Assembly (NCBI RefSeq): GCF_024753285.1
Contig: NZ_JANUGW010000028.1
Coordinates: 1 to 64,000, forward strand
Source of the DNA: Massilia pinisoli
GTDB taxonomy: Bacteria; Pseudomonadota; Gammaproteobacteria; Burkholderiales; Burkholderiaceae_D
Reading direction: 5' to 3'
Length of the DNA stretch: 64,000 bases
Positions 9,935 through 20,182 of this stretch are shown piece by piece. The position numbers and the translations under genes were made by a program. Numbering within the stretch: the first letter of the stretch is position 1; the number at the start of each line of letters is the position of its first letter. The notes under the pieces are model-generated. The model saw nothing but the letters and a program-made list of their open reading frames with translations. It did no database searches and had not been told where the DNA came from.

Positions 9935-10213
9935 TGTGTCTCCTAAAGAAATTTTTCTTCTGCAACGAACGGCCGTGCTATTCGTGTCTTAACAATATGC
10001 CAGTGTTCAGCAGCGTTGTATAGCGAAAAGCTTTGTCGTGCACGAGCAACAACACGCGAATAGCGGCGCTAGGGACCAGGCCGGCAGCGGCCGATTATAG
10101 CAATGCCACCGGCATGTTCATGGCCGAATTTGACAATGTTGAAGAGAAACAAACACCGTGGCGCGCGCGCGACAACCCGGACGGGACGCCCGGCCCTGTC
10201 GCGGGGCAGACTG
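9935..10213. other. Intergenic region upstream of the GDSL gene
   Basis: This 279-base gap lies between the Sua5 stop and the start of the GDSL gene, both on the minus strand. It must hold the GDSL promoter. No convincing -35/-10 pair, terminator or conserved short gene was seen; a 67-codon plus-strand frame here has no family features. Confidence 0.5.
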
Positions 10214-11242
10214 TTATAAGGCGGGCGCGTCGTTGATCAGCCCATGCACGATGCCGGTCGAGCCGTGCGCGGCGCGGCGCAGGCGGTCGTTGACGCCCAG
10301 CCACGGGCCGTCCTGCGGCGGCGCTTCGACGAGGATGATATCGGCGGAGGTGCCGTCCATCGCCCGCAGCGCCGCATACAGCGCGTGGGCAAACCCGTCC
10401 GGCGCGGCCGGCAGGCGCACGGCCGCATGCGTGGCGGGCAGGTCGGAGTAATGGATCAACGCGACGGTGCGCCCGGCCGCATGCAGGCGGGCCACCGTGT
10501 CGACGAGCGTCGCCGTGTCCTGCATGGCGACGGGGGTATGCGGTGCGTAATGCGATTCCAACGTGCCCGACGCGCGGGGCGCCGCGGCATCGGGTCGGGC
10601 CGGCACCTGGTCGATGACGGCCGCGATGGCATCCGCCGAAATATGGCCGGGACGCAGCAGCACGGGGCCGTGCGTGGCCAGGCGCGAGAGATCCACGATC
10701 GTCGATTCGATGCCGACCTCGCTCTGGCCGCCATCCAGCACGAACGCGATGCGGCCGTGTTCTCCGATGTCGTCGCCGAACTCGTCGCGCACGTGCTGCG
10801 CCGTCGTCGGGCTCACGGCGCCGAACTTGTTCGCGGACGGCGCGGCGACGCCGCCCTTCCCGCCCTTGAATGCCTGCAGCAATTGGATGGCGACCGGATG
10901 CGACGGGCAGCGGATGCCGACCGTGTCCTGGCCGCCCGAGACGGCGTCCGGGATGTGCGGCGCGCGTTTCAGGATCATCGTCAGCGGGCCCGGCCAGAAG
11001 GCGTCGGCCAGCTGATGGGCTTCCGACGGGATGTCGGTGGTCCAGTAATCCAAATCGGCGCCCGGGGCCACGTGCACGATCACGGGGTGATCCTGCGGGC
11101 GGCCCTTGGCGGCATAGATCGCGGCGACGGCGGCCGGGTTCTCAGCGTCGGCGCCGAGGCCGTACACGGTCTCCGTCGGCAGCGCGACGAGCCGGCCGGC
11201 CTCGAGCGCACGTGCGGCCGCCTTGATCACGTCATCCGTCAC
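10214..11242 (-). CDS. L-threonylcarbamoyladenylate synthase (Sua5/YrdC/YciO)
   Basis: This enzyme makes threonylcarbamoyl-AMP from threonine, bicarbonate and ATP for tRNA t6A37. The protein has 342 residues. An N-terminal YrdC domain (about 1-205) has [60 protein letters not shown] and GIESTIVDL. After a linker a C-terminal Sua5 domain follows (SHYAPHTPV onward), so this is the long Sua5 form rather than short TsaC. The start is the GTG at 11242, overlapping the purK stop as GTGA. The longer open frame upstream is antisense-free but overlaps purK and was discarded. It is last in the purC-purE-purK unit. Confidence 0.9.
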   Translation of the reverse strand: MTDDVIKAAARALEAGRLVALPTETVYGLGADAENPAAVAAIYAAKGRPQDHPVIVHVAPGADLDYWTTDIPSEAHQLADAFWPGPLTMILKRAPHIPDAVSGGQDTVGIRCPSHPVAIQLLQAFKGGKGGVAAPSANKFGAVSPTTAQHVRDEFGDDIGEHGRIAFVLDGGQSEVGIESTIVDLSRLATHGPVLLRPGHISADAIAAVIDQVPARPDAAAPRASGTLESHYAPHTPVAMQDTATLVDTVARLHAAGRTVALIHYSDLPATHAAVRLPAAPDGFAHALYAALRAMDGTSADIILVEAPPQDGPWLGVNDRLRRAAHGSTGIVHGLINDAPAL

Positions 11243-12435
11243 AACCCGATCCCCAGGATGACGCACGCCTGCGCGAAACTCGCCTGGGCTTCGGCCAGCG
11301 TGGGCGCGACGAACGTCACGTGGCCCATCTTGCGGCCACGGCGCGGATCCGTCTTGCCGTACAGGTGCAGGTTCGCACCGGGCAACGCCAGCACCTGGTC
11401 CCACGCGGGTTCGCGCGCGACGTCGCTGGCGCCATCGAACCACACGTCGCCGAGGATGTTCAGCATGACGGCGGGCGAATGCTGGCGCACGTCGCCCAGC
11501 GGCAGCTTCGCCATCGCGCGGACCTGCTGCGCAAACTGACTCGTGACGCATGCGTCGATCGTGTAGTGGCCGCTGTTGTGCGGGCGCGGCGCCATCTCGT
11601 TGACGACCAGGGAACCGTCGGCCAGCACGAAGAACTCGATGCACAGCACGCCGACATAACCGAGCTCGGCCACGATGGCACGCGCCGCATCCTGCGCCTT
11701 GCGCGCGCAGTCGGCGGACACGTTCGGGCCCGGCACGGTCGTCGTGAACAGGATGCCGTCGCGGTGCACGTTTTCCGCGATCGGGTAGACGACGGACTGG
11801 CCATCCGCACCACGCGCCGTCAGCACGGACACTTCATAGGCCAGCGGCAGCATCTTTTCCAGCAGACAGGTCAGGCGGCCCATGGACTCCCACGCGGCGC
11901 GGACGTCCTCGCGCGTGCGCACGCGCACCTGGCCCTTGCCGTCGTAGCCCATGCGCACCGTTTTGAGGATGCCGGGCAGCAGGTCGTCGGCGATGGCGTC
12001 GACGTCGGCATCGCTCGCGATCACCTTGTGCGGCGCCGGCATCACGCCGGATTTGCCGGCGCAGGCGACGAAGAACGATTTTTCCGCGATGCGGTCCTGC
12101 GCGACGGACACGCCGTGCGCGTTCGGCGCCACGAACACCTGCTGCGCGAGGCGCGACAGGCTGGCGGCCGGGACGTTTTCGAATTCCGTCGTCACGGCCA
12201 CGCATTGCGCCGCGAGCGCATCGAGGCCGGCCGCATCTTCATAGCCGGCCTCGACGAGGCGCTCGGCCACCTGGCCGGCCGGGCAGTCGGTCGACGGCTC
12301 CAGCACCGCCACGCGGTAGCCCATCGCCTGCGCGGCGTGGGCGAACATGCGGCCCAGCTGGCCGCCGCCCATCACGCCGAGCCAGGCAGGTTCGCCAGCC
12401 GCTGGGAGATAGGCTTGGGACTTCGTAGTACTCAT
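11239..12435 (-). CDS. purK: N5-carboxyaminoimidazole ribonucleotide synthase
   Basis: PurK uses ATP and bicarbonate to convert AIR to N5-CAIR in purine synthesis. The 398-residue ATP-grasp protein begins with the Rossmann-like [22 protein letters not shown]. Other motifs are [48 protein letters not shown] and [18 protein letters not shown]. The ATG at 12435 overlaps the purE stop (TGATG); a GTG one codon upstream is the alternative. Coupled translation with purE fits their consecutive steps. Confidence 0.94.
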   Translation of the reverse strand: MSTTKSQAYLPAAGEPAWLGVMGGGQLGRMFAHAAQAMGYRVAVLEPSTDCPAGQVAERLVEAGYEDAAGLDALAAQCVAVTTEFENVPAASLSRLAQQVFVAPNAHGVSVAQDRIAEKSFFVACAGKSGVMPAPHKVIASDADVDAIADDLLPGILKTVRMGYDGKGQVRVRTREDVRAAWESMGRLTCLLEKMLPLAYEVSVLTARGADGQSVVYPIAENVHRDGILFTTTVPGPNVSADCARKAQDAARAIVAELGYVGVLCIEFFVLADGSLVVNEMAPRPHNSGHYTIDACVTSQFAQQVRAMAKLPLGDVRQHSPAVMLNILGDVWFDGASDVAREPAWDQVLALPGANLHLYGKTDPRRGRKMGHVTFVAPTLAEAQASFAQACVILGIGL

Positions 12436-12941
12436 CACTCGTTCACGGGCAGGGTCATGGCCTTGGCGGCGGCGGTCTGTTGCTGGCGGAATTGTTCCAG
12501 CTGGCCGGCCAGCGCGTCGTCCGTCGTCGCGATGATGGCGATCGCGGTCAGCGCGGCATTCGCGGCACCGGCCTCGCCGATCGCGAACGTCGACACGGGA
12601 ACGCCCTTCGGCATCTGCACGATCGACAGCAGCGAGTCTTCGCCGCGCAGGTACTTCGACGGCACGGGCACGCCCAGCACGGGCACGACCGTCTTCGCGG
12701 CCACCATGCCCGGCAGGTGCGCGGCACCGCCGGCACCGGCGATGATGGCGCGCAGGCCGCGGCTACGGGCCGTTTCCGCGTACGTGAACATCTCGTCCGG
12801 CATGCGGTGCGCCGAGATCACCTGCGCCTCGAACGGCACGCCGAACTGCTTCAGCATGGCGCACGCGTGCTGCATCACGTCCCAGTCGGAGCTGGAACCC
12901 ATGATCACGCCCACGAGTGGTTTGTTCTGCTGATCCGCCAT
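12435..12941 (-). CDS. purE: N5-carboxyaminoimidazole ribonucleotide mutase
   Basis: PurE moves the carboxylate of N5-CAIR to give CAIR, the step after PurK. The 168-residue protein has the family core [17 protein letters not shown], the [11 protein letters not shown] loop with the catalytic His, [25 protein letters not shown] and the [17 protein letters not shown] segment. It starts two bases after the purC stop and its own stop overlaps the purK start. Confidence 0.95.
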   Translation of the reverse strand: MADQQNKPLVGVIMGSSSDWDVMQHACAMLKQFGVPFEAQVISAHRMPDEMFTYAETARSRGLRAIIAGAGGAAHLPGMVAAKTVVPVLGVPVPSKYLRGEDSLLSIVQMPKGVPVSTFAIGEAGAANAALTAIAIIATTDDALAGQLEQFRQQQTAAAKAMTLPVNE

Positions 12942-12943
12942 CG

Positions 12944-13840
12944 TCAGACCTTCAGCTTCTCGCCCGTCAGGCGTTCGATGGCTTCGAAGTACTTGGCCTG
13001 GGTTTTTTCGATGACGTCCTGCGGCAGCGCCGGCGCCGGCGGCGTCTTGTTCCAGTCCTTCAGCGTTTCCAGGTAGTCGCGCACGAACTGCTTGTCGAAC
13101 GACGGGGGCGACATGTCCGGTGCGTACGAGTCGGCGGGCCAGAAGCGCGAGGAATCGGCCGTCAGGACTTCGTCCATCAGGTGCAGCACGCCGTTCTCGT
13201 CCAGGCCGAACTCGAACTTGGTATCGGCGATGATGATGCCGCGCGTGGCCGCGTAGTCGGCGGCGGTCTTGTACAGCTGGATGCTGATGTCGCGGATTTT
13301 ATTCGCCAGCTCGGAACCGATGCGCTGTTCCATGTCGGCGAAGCTGATGTTCTCGTCGTGCTCGCCCAGGTCGGCTTTCGCGGCCGGGGTGAACAGCGGC
13401 TCGGCAAGCTTGTCGGCCTGGCGCAGGCCGGCCGGCAACTGGATGCCGCAGACGGCGCCGGTCGCCTGGTAATCCTTCCAGCCCGAACCGATGATGTAGC
13501 CGCGCACGACGGCTTCCACGAGGATCGGCTTGAGGCGCTTGGCGACGACGGCGCGGCCTTTCACCTGCTCCACTTCTTCCGGCGCGACCACGGATTCCGG
13601 CGCGACGCCGGTCAGATGGTTCGGCACGATGTGGCCGAGTTTCTCGAACCAGAAATCGGTCATCTGGTTCAGCACCATGCCCTTGCCGGGAATCGGTTCG
13701 TTCATGACGACGTCGAACGCGGACAGGCGGTCGGTCGTGACGATCAGGATCTTGTCGTCGCCGACGGCGTAGTTGTCACGGACCTTGCCGCGGCCCAGCA
13801 ATGGCAGGGAAGAAATAGTGGATTGGTAGAGGCTTTTCAT
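12944..13840 (-). CDS. purC: Phosphoribosylaminoimidazole-succinocarboxamide synthase
   Basis: SAICAR synthase joins CAIR and aspartate using ATP. The 298-residue protein is the long bacterial/yeast-like type. Motifs include [41 protein letters not shown] in the N-terminal lobe, [14 protein letters not shown], the [11 protein letters not shown] metal/ATP block, [13 protein letters not shown] and [12 protein letters not shown]. It is first in purC-purE-purK-Sua5. About 230 bases upstream hold its promoter and a BIME-like repeat. Confidence 0.95.
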   Translation of the reverse strand: MKSLYQSTISSLPLLGRGKVRDNYAVGDDKILIVTTDRLSAFDVVMNEPIPGKGMVLNQMTDFWFEKLGHIVPNHLTGVAPESVVAPEEVEQVKGRAVVAKRLKPILVEAVVRGYIIGSGWKDYQATGAVCGIQLPAGLRQADKLAEPLFTPAAKADLGEHDENISFADMEQRIGSELANKIRDISIQLYKTAADYAATRGIIIADTKFEFGLDENGVLHLMDEVLTADSSRFWPADSYAPDMSPPSFDKQFVRDYLETLKDWNKTPPAPALPQDVIEKTQAKYFEAIERLTGEKLKV

Positions 13841-13972
13841 AGAGGGGATATCTTGATAAAGCGAGACCGGCGAAGAGGCCGGTCGGATGGGCGGCGGTTC
13901 GGGAGAACCGGTGCCAAAGCGATATTTTACGTGATTCTCACGTCATCGTCGTCAAAAGCAAACGATGAGGTC

Positions 13973-14076
13973 GTAGGGTGGCGGCTTGCCGTCCACGCGG
14001 TGATACGCGACACGAGATATGTCGTGTCAATGCCGCCGAAAGTTGAACGCGTGGGCGGCAAAGCCGCCCACCCTAC
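13973..14076. repeat. Compound REP pair (BIME-like), 104 bp
   Basis: It begins GTAGGGTGG and ends CCACCCTAC. The left arm (13973-13999) and right arm (14048-14076) are inverted copies of one another, and each also holds an internal GGCGGC/GCCGCC-type hairpin. A third hairpin in the middle, 14009-14028, pairs GACACGA with TCGTGTC. It sits between purC and fba, ending two bases before the fba stop. The blocks CCACGCGGTGATACGCG and GTTGAACGCGTGG recur in the copy at 55593-55714. Confidence 0.8.
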
Positions 14077-14078
14077 CC

Positions 14079-15143
14079 TTACTGGACGATCTGAGCCAGT
14101 TCGCCAGCCTTGTAGCGCTCAGCCATTTTCTCCAGCGGAATCGGCTTGATCTTGGCGGCCATGCCTTCGCAGCCGAAGGAGATATAGCGTGCCTTGCAGA
14201 TCTGCGTCGCCGCTTCGCGCGCCGGCTTCAGGTAGTCGCGCGGGTCGAACTTGGACGGGTTCTCGAATAGATATTTGCGGATCGCGGCCGTCATCGCCAG
14301 GCGAATGTCGGTGTCGATGTTGATCTTGCGGACGCCGTGCTTGATGCCTTCCTGGATTTCCTCGACCGGCACGCCATACGTTTCCTTCATGTCGCCGCCG
14401 AATTCGCGGATGATGGCCAGCAGTTCCTGCGGGACCGACGACGAGCCGTGCATCACGAGGTGCGTGTTCGGGATGCGCGCGTGGATTTCCTTGATGCGGT
14501 CGATGGCGAGGATGTCGCCGGTCGGCTTGCGCGTGAATTTATAGGCGCCGTGCGACGTGCCGATGGCGATGGCCAGCGCATCGCACTGCGTGCGCGCGAC
14601 GAAGTCGGCGGCTTGCGCGACGTCGGTCAGCAGCTCTTCGCGGGTCATGGTGCGATCCGCGCCGTGGCCGTCTTCCTTGTCGCCCTTCATCGTTTCCAGC
14701 GAACCGAGCACGCCCAGTTCCGCTTCGACGGTGACGCCGATCGAGTGCGCGAACTTGACGACTTCCTTCGACACTTCGACGTTGTAGTCATACGAGGCGA
14801 CGGACTTGCCGTCCGCTTCCAGCGAGCCGTCCATCATGACCGAGGTGAAACCCGAGCGGATCGCGGCCATGCAGACGGCCGGCGACTGGCCGTGGTCCTG
14901 GTGCATGACGACGGGGATGTGCGGATAGGCTTCGACGGCGGCGTCGATCAGGTGGCGCAGGAACGCTTCGCCGGCATATTTGCGGGCGCCTGCCGACGCC
15001 TGCATGATCACCGGGCTGCCGGTCTGGTCGGCCGCGGCCATGATGGCCTGGACCTGTTCCAGATTGTTGACGTTAAACGCCGGGAGGCCGTAGCCGTGTT
15101 CGGCGGCGTGGTCCAGCAGTTGACGCATTGATACGAGTGCCAT
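14079..15143 (-). CDS. fba: Fructose-1,6-bisphosphate aldolase, class II
   Basis: This metal-dependent aldolase reversibly splits fructose 1,6-bisphosphate. The 354-residue protein has [26 protein letters not shown] with a zinc ligand pair, [41 protein letters not shown] and the phosphate-binding [10 protein letters not shown]. It belongs to the Calvin-cycle-like class IIB branch. The start has GGAG ten bases upstream. It lies 165 bases downstream of pyk on the same strand, with a GC hairpin between. Confidence 0.95.
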   Translation of the reverse strand: MALVSMRQLLDHAAEHGYGLPAFNVNNLEQVQAIMAAADQTGSPVIMQASAGARKYAGEAFLRHLIDAAVEAYPHIPVVMHQDHGQSPAVCMAAIRSGFTSVMMDGSLEADGKSVASYDYNVEVSKEVVKFAHSIGVTVEAELGVLGSLETMKGDKEDGHGADRTMTREELLTDVAQAADFVARTQCDALAIAIGTSHGAYKFTRKPTGDILAIDRIKEIHARIPNTHLVMHGSSSVPQELLAIIREFGGDMKETYGVPVEEIQEGIKHGVRKINIDTDIRLAMTAAIRKYLFENPSKFDPRDYLKPAREAATQICKARYISFGCEGMAAKIKPIPLEKMAERYKAGELAQIVQ

Positions 15144-15263
15144 GGTTTAGCTCCATAGGAATAAAGAAACCTTTCCGGGTCTCACACCTGCTGCGCGCGC
15201 GGATGCAGCTGGCCTCGCGCGACAGGCGCGTCAGCCATGCACATCACACCGTTCGACAGTTGG

Positions 15264-15288
15264 GCGCGGCCGCGAGTTGCGGCCGCGC
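15264..15288. other. GC-only hairpin between pyk and fba
   Basis: A perfect 10-bp inverted repeat GCGCGGCCGC / GCGGCCGCGC encloses a five-base loop. It lacks a T run on either strand, so it may be an RNA-processing or stability stem between the two glycolytic genes, or a rho-dependent stop site. Confidence 0.6.
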
Positions 15289-15307
15289 GCACAGGTGTTG
15301 ACCTCTC

Positions 15308-16756
15308 TTAATCGAATTCTCCGACGCGAACGATCTTCAGGGCGTTCGTACCGCCGACCTGACCCATCGGCTCGCCCCACGTGACGACGATCATGTCGCC
15401 CTTCTTGACGATGCCGTTCGCGACCATCAGGTCTTCGGCCTGTTTCAGGACGGCGCTGCTGTCGCCGCGCTGCGTCAGGTGGTACGCATGCACGTTACGA
15501 TACAACGCAACCTTGCGTTGGGTGGTGACGCTTGGCGTCAGCGCGTAGATCGGCGTGTCGACGTGGTGGCGGCTCATCCACAGCGCGGTCGAACCGGACT
15601 CGGTCAGCGCCACGATCGCCTTCACGCGCAGGTGGTGCGCGGTGAACAGGGCGCCGTACGCGATCGACTGGTCGATGCGGGTGAACTGCACGTTCAGGAA
15701 GTCGGCTTCCAGCTTGTTGTATTCGGAACGTTCCGCTTCCACGCAGATCGCGGACATCATCTCGACCGTCTCGACCGGCCACTTGCCGGCGGCCGTCTCG
15801 GCCGACGTCATCACGGCATCGGTGCCGTCCAGCACGGCGTTCGCCACGTCCGACACTTCGGCGCGGGTCGGCACGGCGTTGACGATCATCGATTCCATCA
15901 TCTGCGTCGCGGTGATCGCCAATTTGTTGGAATCGCGCGCCATGCGGATCATGCGCTTCTGCAGCGCCGGCACCGCTGCGTTGCCGACTTCGACGGCGAG
16001 GTCGCCACGGGCGACCATGATGCCGTCGGAGGCGTCCAGAATTTCCTGCAGCACGGGAATCGCTTCCGCGCGCTCGATCTTCGCGATCATCATCGGCTTG
16101 TGGCCCGACGGCTCGCCGGCGATGTTCGCCAGCTGGCGCGCCATTTCCATGTCGGTCGCCGTCTTGGGGAACGAGATCGCCAGGTAGTCGGCCTGGAAGC
16201 TCATCGCGGTCTTGATGTCTTCCATGTCCTTCGCGGTCAGCGCCGGCGCCGTCAGGCCGCCGCCCAGGCGGTTGATGCCCTTGTTGTTCGACAGGTCACC
16301 GCCGACTTTCACGATAGTGTGGATCTCGCTGCCCGCCACGCGCTCGACGATCAGCACGATCAGGCCGTCGTTCAGCAGCAAGGTGTCGCCCGGACGGACG
16401 TCGTTCGGCAGTGCCTTGTAGTCGAGGCCGACGCGCTCCTGGTTGCCCAGTTCGCCGTTCTCGCCCCAGCGGGCGTCCAGGATGAAACGGTCACCATTTT
16501 CCAGCAGGATCTTGCCTTCTTCGAACTTGCCAACGCGGATCTTCGGGCCCTGCATGTCGGCCATGATCGCCACTTCGCGGCCGCACTCGGCGGCGGCGCG
16601 ACGCACCAGGTTGGCGCGGTCGATGTGATCCTGGGCGCGGCCGTGCGAGAAATTCAGGCGCACGATGTCCACGCCCGCACGAATCATGCGGACGAGCGTA
16701 TCGAAGTCGGAGGAAGCGGGGCCGATGGTTGCGACGATCTTGGTACCACGAGACAT
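15308..16756 (-). CDS. pyk: Pyruvate kinase
   Basis: Pyruvate kinase converts PEP and ADP to pyruvate and ATP. The 482-residue protein starts RGTKIVATIGPASSD, then VDIVRLNFSHG, MADMQGPKIRVG, the MIAKIERAEAI active-site lysine segment, DGIMVARGDLAVEVG and KLAITATQMMESM. The C-terminal allosteric domain begins near residue 350 and contains ALTESGSTALWMSRHH. The start has AAGGA. It is 57 bases downstream of pgk, consistent with a pgk-pyk-fba unit. Confidence 0.95.
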   Translation of the reverse strand: MSRGTKIVATIGPASSDFDTLVRMIRAGVDIVRLNFSHGRAQDHIDRANLVRRAAAECGREVAIMADMQGPKIRVGKFEEGKILLENGDRFILDARWGENGELGNQERVGLDYKALPNDVRPGDTLLLNDGLIVLIVERVAGSEIHTIVKVGGDLSNNKGINRLGGGLTAPALTAKDMEDIKTAMSFQADYLAISFPKTATDMEMARQLANIAGEPSGHKPMMIAKIERAEAIPVLQEILDASDGIMVARGDLAVEVGNAAVPALQKRMIRMARDSNKLAITATQMMESMIVNAVPTRAEVSDVANAVLDGTDAVMTSAETAAGKWPVETVEMMSAICVEAERSEYNKLEADFLNVQFTRIDQSIAYGALFTAHHLRVKAIVALTESGSTALWMSRHHVDTPIYALTPSVTTQRKVALYRNVHAYHLTQRGDSSAVLKQAEDLMVANGIVKKGDMIVVTWGEPMGQVGGTNALKIVRVGEFD

Positions 16757-16813
16757 TGTCTATCCTTGAAGTGAAAAGCGCAGCCCGTGGACTGCGCTGG
16801 TGACCGTGAGGTG

Positions 16814-18019
16814 TTATTTCGCAGCGCTACGCTGCAGCAGGATCTCCACCGCCGGAAGCGTCTTCCCTTCGAGGAATTCGAGGAAGGCGCCGCCGCCGGT
16901 CGAGATATAGCCGACTTGGTCGGCAATATTGTATTTTGCGATCGCAGCCAGGGTGTCGCCGCCGCCGGCGATCGAGAAGCCTTTCGACGCGGCGATGGCG
17001 TGGGCCAGCGTCTTCGTGCCTTCCGCGAACTGGTCGAATTCGAACACGCCGACCGGGCCGTTCCACACGATGGTGCCGGCCTTGCCGATCTGCTCGGCCA
17101 GCTGGGCTGCCGTCTTCGGGCCGATGTCCAGGATCATGTCATCGTCGGCCACGTCTTTCACATCCTTCACGGTCGCGGCGGCGGTGGGCGAGAACTCCTT
17201 CGCGCACACGACGTCCACCGGGATCGGCACGGTCGCGCCACGGGCAGCCATCTTGTCGATGATGGTTTTCGCTTCGGCGACGAGGTCGGCTTCCGCCAGC
17301 GACTTGCCGATGTTCAGGCCCACGGCCTTCATGAACGTGTTCGCGATGCCGCCGCCGACGATCAGGTTGTCGACCTTGTCGGCCAGGCTCTGCAGGATCG
17401 ACAGCTTGGTGGACACCTTGGAACCGGCGACGATTGCCAGCAGCGGACGCTGCGGCGCGCCCAGCGCCTTGCCCAGCGCGTCCAGCTCGGCAGCCAGCAG
17501 CGGACCGGCGGCAACCACGGGCGCGAACTTCGCGATGCCGTGCGTGGTGGCTTCGGCGCGGTGCGCGGTGCCGAACGCATCGTTGACGTAGACGTCGCAC
17601 AGCTTGGCCATCTTCTGTGCCAGCTCGTCCGAGTTCTTCTTTTCACCCTTGTTGACGCGGCAGTTTTCCAGCAGCACCACCTGGCCCGGCGCGACGTCGA
17701 CGCCGTCGACCCAGTTCTGTTTCAGCTCGACCGGCAAGCCCAGCAGCTCGGACAGGCGCTTGGCGACGGGCGCCAGGCTGTCTTCCGGCTTGAACTCGCC
17801 TTCGGTCGGACGGCCCAGGTGCGACGTGACCATCACTGCAGCACCCGCATCAAGCGCAGCGCGGATCGCGGGAACCGAAGCGCGCACGCGCGTGTCTTCC
17901 GTAATGTTGCCGGCGTCGTCCTGCGGGACATTCAGGTCGGCACGGATGAAGACGCGCTTACCTTTCAGCGCGCCTTGGTCGATCAGGTCTTGCAAGCGGG
18001 TGAAGTTGAGAACGGCCAT
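16814..18019 (-). CDS. pgk: Phosphoglycerate kinase
   Basis: Pgk transfers phosphate between 1,3-bisphosphoglycerate and ADP in glycolysis. The 401-residue protein has the substrate motif [54 protein letters not shown], the hinge [12 protein letters not shown], and the nucleotide-binding [12 protein letters not shown] with [14 protein letters not shown]. It is the first gene of the minus-strand glycolytic group. A TAAAAT box at 18052-18057 (minus strand) is a possible -10. Confidence 0.96.
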   Translation of the reverse strand: MAVLNFTRLQDLIDQGALKGKRVFIRADLNVPQDDAGNITEDTRVRASVPAIRAALDAGAAVMVTSHLGRPTEGEFKPEDSLAPVAKRLSELLGLPVELKQNWVDGVDVAPGQVVLLENCRVNKGEKKNSDELAQKMAKLCDVYVNDAFGTAHRAEATTHGIAKFAPVVAAGPLLAAELDALGKALGAPQRPLLAIVAGSKVSTKLSILQSLADKVDNLIVGGGIANTFMKAVGLNIGKSLAEADLVAEAKTIIDKMAARGATVPIPVDVVCAKEFSPTAAATVKDVKDVADDDMILDIGPKTAAQLAEQIGKAGTIVWNGPVGVFEFDQFAEGTKTLAHAIAASKGFSIAGGGDTLAAIAKYNIADQVGYISTGGGAFLEFLEGKTLPAVEILLQRSAAK

Positions 18020-18292
18020 TGTCAGAGTGGTGGAATGTTTAAAAAACGCTATTTTACCTTAGTGGCGCTTGTGGAAAACACCAGAAACGCTCAGGACAGT
18101 CCATACCGGCGCGGCAGGGTGATCGGCTTGCAACAACGTGCGCCGCCCGGGGCCGGGTGGGTTTCTTTGTGGAAAATTTAAGGCCGCTATTCTACTGGGC
18201 CATTCCGGCAATGACATCGAATCCGTTAAAATCGTAGTTTTGGGAATGCCGAAGCGGGATTCCCTGTGCTCATCTTGCTGACGGAGAAATCA

Positions 18293-18487
18293 ATGAACGA
18301 CAAGACCATCCCGGTCGTGGAACTGGAAGCCAAGGACCTGCCGGCCTATTGCCCGAACCCGGCCATGCCGCTGTGGTCGTCGCACCCGCGCGTCTTCCTC
18401 GATTTCGATCACGATGGCAATGCCAAGTGCCCGTATTGCGGCACCCAGTACCGCCTGAAGCCGGGCACCGTACTGGCCCACCACTGA
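18293..18487 (+). CDS. Small zinc-finger (CHCC-type) protein
   Basis: A 64-residue protein with a probable zinc site made by the first Cys (YCPNP), His in SSHPRVFLDF, and CPYCG near the C-terminus. This matches the zf-CHCC family, which also includes the 13-kDa subunit of mitochondrial complex I. Its bacterial role is not established. The start is the ATG at 18293 with GGAG upstream; an earlier ATG at 18266 lacks one. It is divergent from pgk, and 25 bases before a YheT-like hydrolase that is likely co-transcribed. Confidence 0.85.
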   Translation: MNDKTIPVVELEAKDLPAYCPNPAMPLWSSHPRVFLDFDHDGNAKCPYCGTQYRLKPGTVLAHH

Positions 18488-18512
18488 TTTCTTCCTGCCT
18501 GGTGCGCCTGCC

Positions 18513-19562
18513 GTGAGCCCTGCCCGCGCCGCGGCGTCCGCCGCATCGGACTACCGGTCGCCCTGGTGGCTGCCCGGCGGCGACCTGCAGACGATCTATC
18601 CGGCCGTCTGCATCGCCAAACCCGCCGTCGCGTACCGGCGCGAGCGCTGGGATACGCCCTGCGGGCACGATTTCATCGACGTCGACCTCGTCGACGGCAC
18701 CGCGGCCGACGCACCCTGCGTGCTGCTGTTCCACGGCCTGGAAGGCTCGTCGGACAGCCATTACGCGCGCAGCCTGATGGCCGCCGTCGCCGACCGCGGC
18801 TGGCATGGCGCGATCCCCCATTTCCGCGGCTGCTCGGGCGAAGCGAACCTGGCGCCGCGCTTTTATCACTCCGGCGACGCCGAAGAACTCGACTGGATCA
18901 TCCGCCGCCTGCGCCCCCGCTATCCCGGGCCGTTCTACGCGGCCGGCGTCTCGCTCGGCGGGAATGCCATGCTGCGCTGGCTGGGCGAGCAAGGCCATGG
19001 CGCCGACATCGTCGACGCGGCCGTGTCCGTATCGGCCCCGCTCGACCTGGCCGCCGGCGGCGTCGCGCTGTCGTCCGGCTTCAATCGCCTGTACACGCGC
19101 ATGTTCCTGCAGACGCTGAAGCCGAAGGCACTCGCGAAGCTGGAACGCTTTCCCGGCCTGTTCGACCGCGACCGCCTGCTGGCCGCAAACGATTTATACA
19201 GTTTCGACAACGTCGTCACGGCGCCGCTGCACGGCTACCGCGACACGGACGATTACTGGCACCGCGCCAGCGCCCGCCACGTCCTGCACGACATCGTCGT
19301 CCCGACGCTCGTGCTGAACGCGAAGAACGACCCGTTCCTGCCCGGCCGCCACCTGCCGCAGACGGCCGCGCCGGCAGTGACATTGGCGTATCCCGCGACG
19401 GGCGGCCACGTCGGTTTTTCGACCGGGCCCGCTTTTCCTCCGTTCTCCGGACGGCTCGACTGGCTGCCGCAACGCATCCTGACCTTCTTCGACGACGTGG
19501 CCGGCCGCGCCGCTCCCCACGCCACGCGCGCGCCGACGCCCGCGCGGGTATGCCAAGCTTGA
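18513..19562 (+). CDS. YheT-family alpha/beta hydrolase
   Basis: A 349-residue alpha/beta-fold hydrolase of the YheT/EMB8 family. It shows the PWWLPGGDLQTIYP opening typical of the family, VLLFHGLEGSSDSHYARSL with the oxyanion region, HFRGCSGE, the nucleophile elbow AAGVSLGGNAML, NAKNDPFLPG (Asp) and TGGHVGF (His). The start is a GTG at 18513. E. coli YheT is poorly characterised, so no substrate is proposed. It follows the zinc-finger gene and precedes an unknown gene by four bases. Confidence 0.87.
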   Translation: MSPARAAASAASDYRSPWWLPGGDLQTIYPAVCIAKPAVAYRRERWDTPCGHDFIDVDLVDGTAADAPCVLLFHGLEGSSDSHYARSLMAAVADRGWHGAIPHFRGCSGEANLAPRFYHSGDAEELDWIIRRLRPRYPGPFYAAGVSLGGNAMLRWLGEQGHGADIVDAAVSVSAPLDLAAGGVALSSGFNRLYTRMFLQTLKPKALAKLERFPGLFDRDRLLAANDLYSFDNVVTAPLHGYRDTDDYWHRASARHVLHDIVVPTLVLNAKNDPFLPGRHLPQTAAPAVTLAYPATGGHVGFSTGPAFPPFSGRLDWLPQRILTFFDDVAGRAAPHATRAPTPARVCQA

Positions 19563-19566
19563 ACCC

Positions 19567-20163
19567 ATGGACGACATCGTAAAACAGGCAATGGCCAAGT
19601 GGCCGAACGTGCCGTACTGCTACGGCTGGCTGGCGCTGGACGCGCGCGGCGGCTGGCGCATGCGCGACGAGGCCGCACAACGTGCCGGGACGCCCGGCGC
19701 CAAGCTGACGAATGCCGCACTGGTCGGCTTCATCGCCCGCAATTACCTGAGCGACGACCGGGGCTGCTGGTATTTCCAGAACGGCCCGCAGCGCGTCTAC
19801 GTGAACCTGGAGGCGACGCCCTTCGTCGTGCGCACCGACCCAGCGCACGGCCTCGTGCTGCACACGGACCAGCCGCTGGGCGCGCCGGACGAGGCGCTGC
19901 TCACGGACGCGGGCGGCATCGTGCTGCGCGCCGGGCAGACGGTCGCGCAGCTGGACGACCGCGACGCGGCGCAACTGCTGCAGGCGTTCGAACTGGATGG
20001 CCGCCCGGCCGCGGATGACGCCGTGATGGCGTGGCTGGAAGGCGGCGCCGGCGAGCTCGCGCTGCGCTGGCAGGACCGGCGCCTCGTCGTCGGACGGATC
20101 GCGGCGGACGACGTGCCCGGCCACTTCGGCTTCGTGCGCCGGCCGGACCTGCTGCAGAACTAG
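19567..20163 (+). CDS. Conserved protein of unknown function
   Basis: A 198-residue soluble protein without signal peptide or membrane segment. It opens MDDIVKQAMAKWPNVPYCYGWLALDARGGWRMRDE, a pattern I associate with a DUF family restricted to Proteobacteria, but I cannot fix the family number. The middle holds a NYLSDDRGCWYFQNGPQRVYV segment. It starts four bases after the YheT-like gene, so it is very likely in the same operon. It is convergent with the M48 protease gene. Confidence 0.75.
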   Translation: MDDIVKQAMAKWPNVPYCYGWLALDARGGWRMRDEAAQRAGTPGAKLTNAALVGFIARNYLSDDRGCWYFQNGPQRVYVNLEATPFVVRTDPAHGLVLHTDQPLGAPDEALLTDAGGIVLRAGQTVAQLDDRDAAQLLQAFELDGRPAADDAVMAWLEGGAGELALRWQDRRLVVGRIAADDVPGHFGFVRRPDLLQN

Positions 20164-20182
20164 TAGCAGGTCAAAATGCGCG

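Noticed and set aside
10033-10236. 67-codon plus-strand frame
   Set aside because: It has no Shine-Dalgarno and no family features, lies in a promoter gap and runs into the end of the Sua5 gene.
11243-11644. Upstream extension of the Sua5 frame
   Set aside because: It lies inside purK in another frame; the GTG at 11242 overlaps the purK stop and begins the conserved domain.
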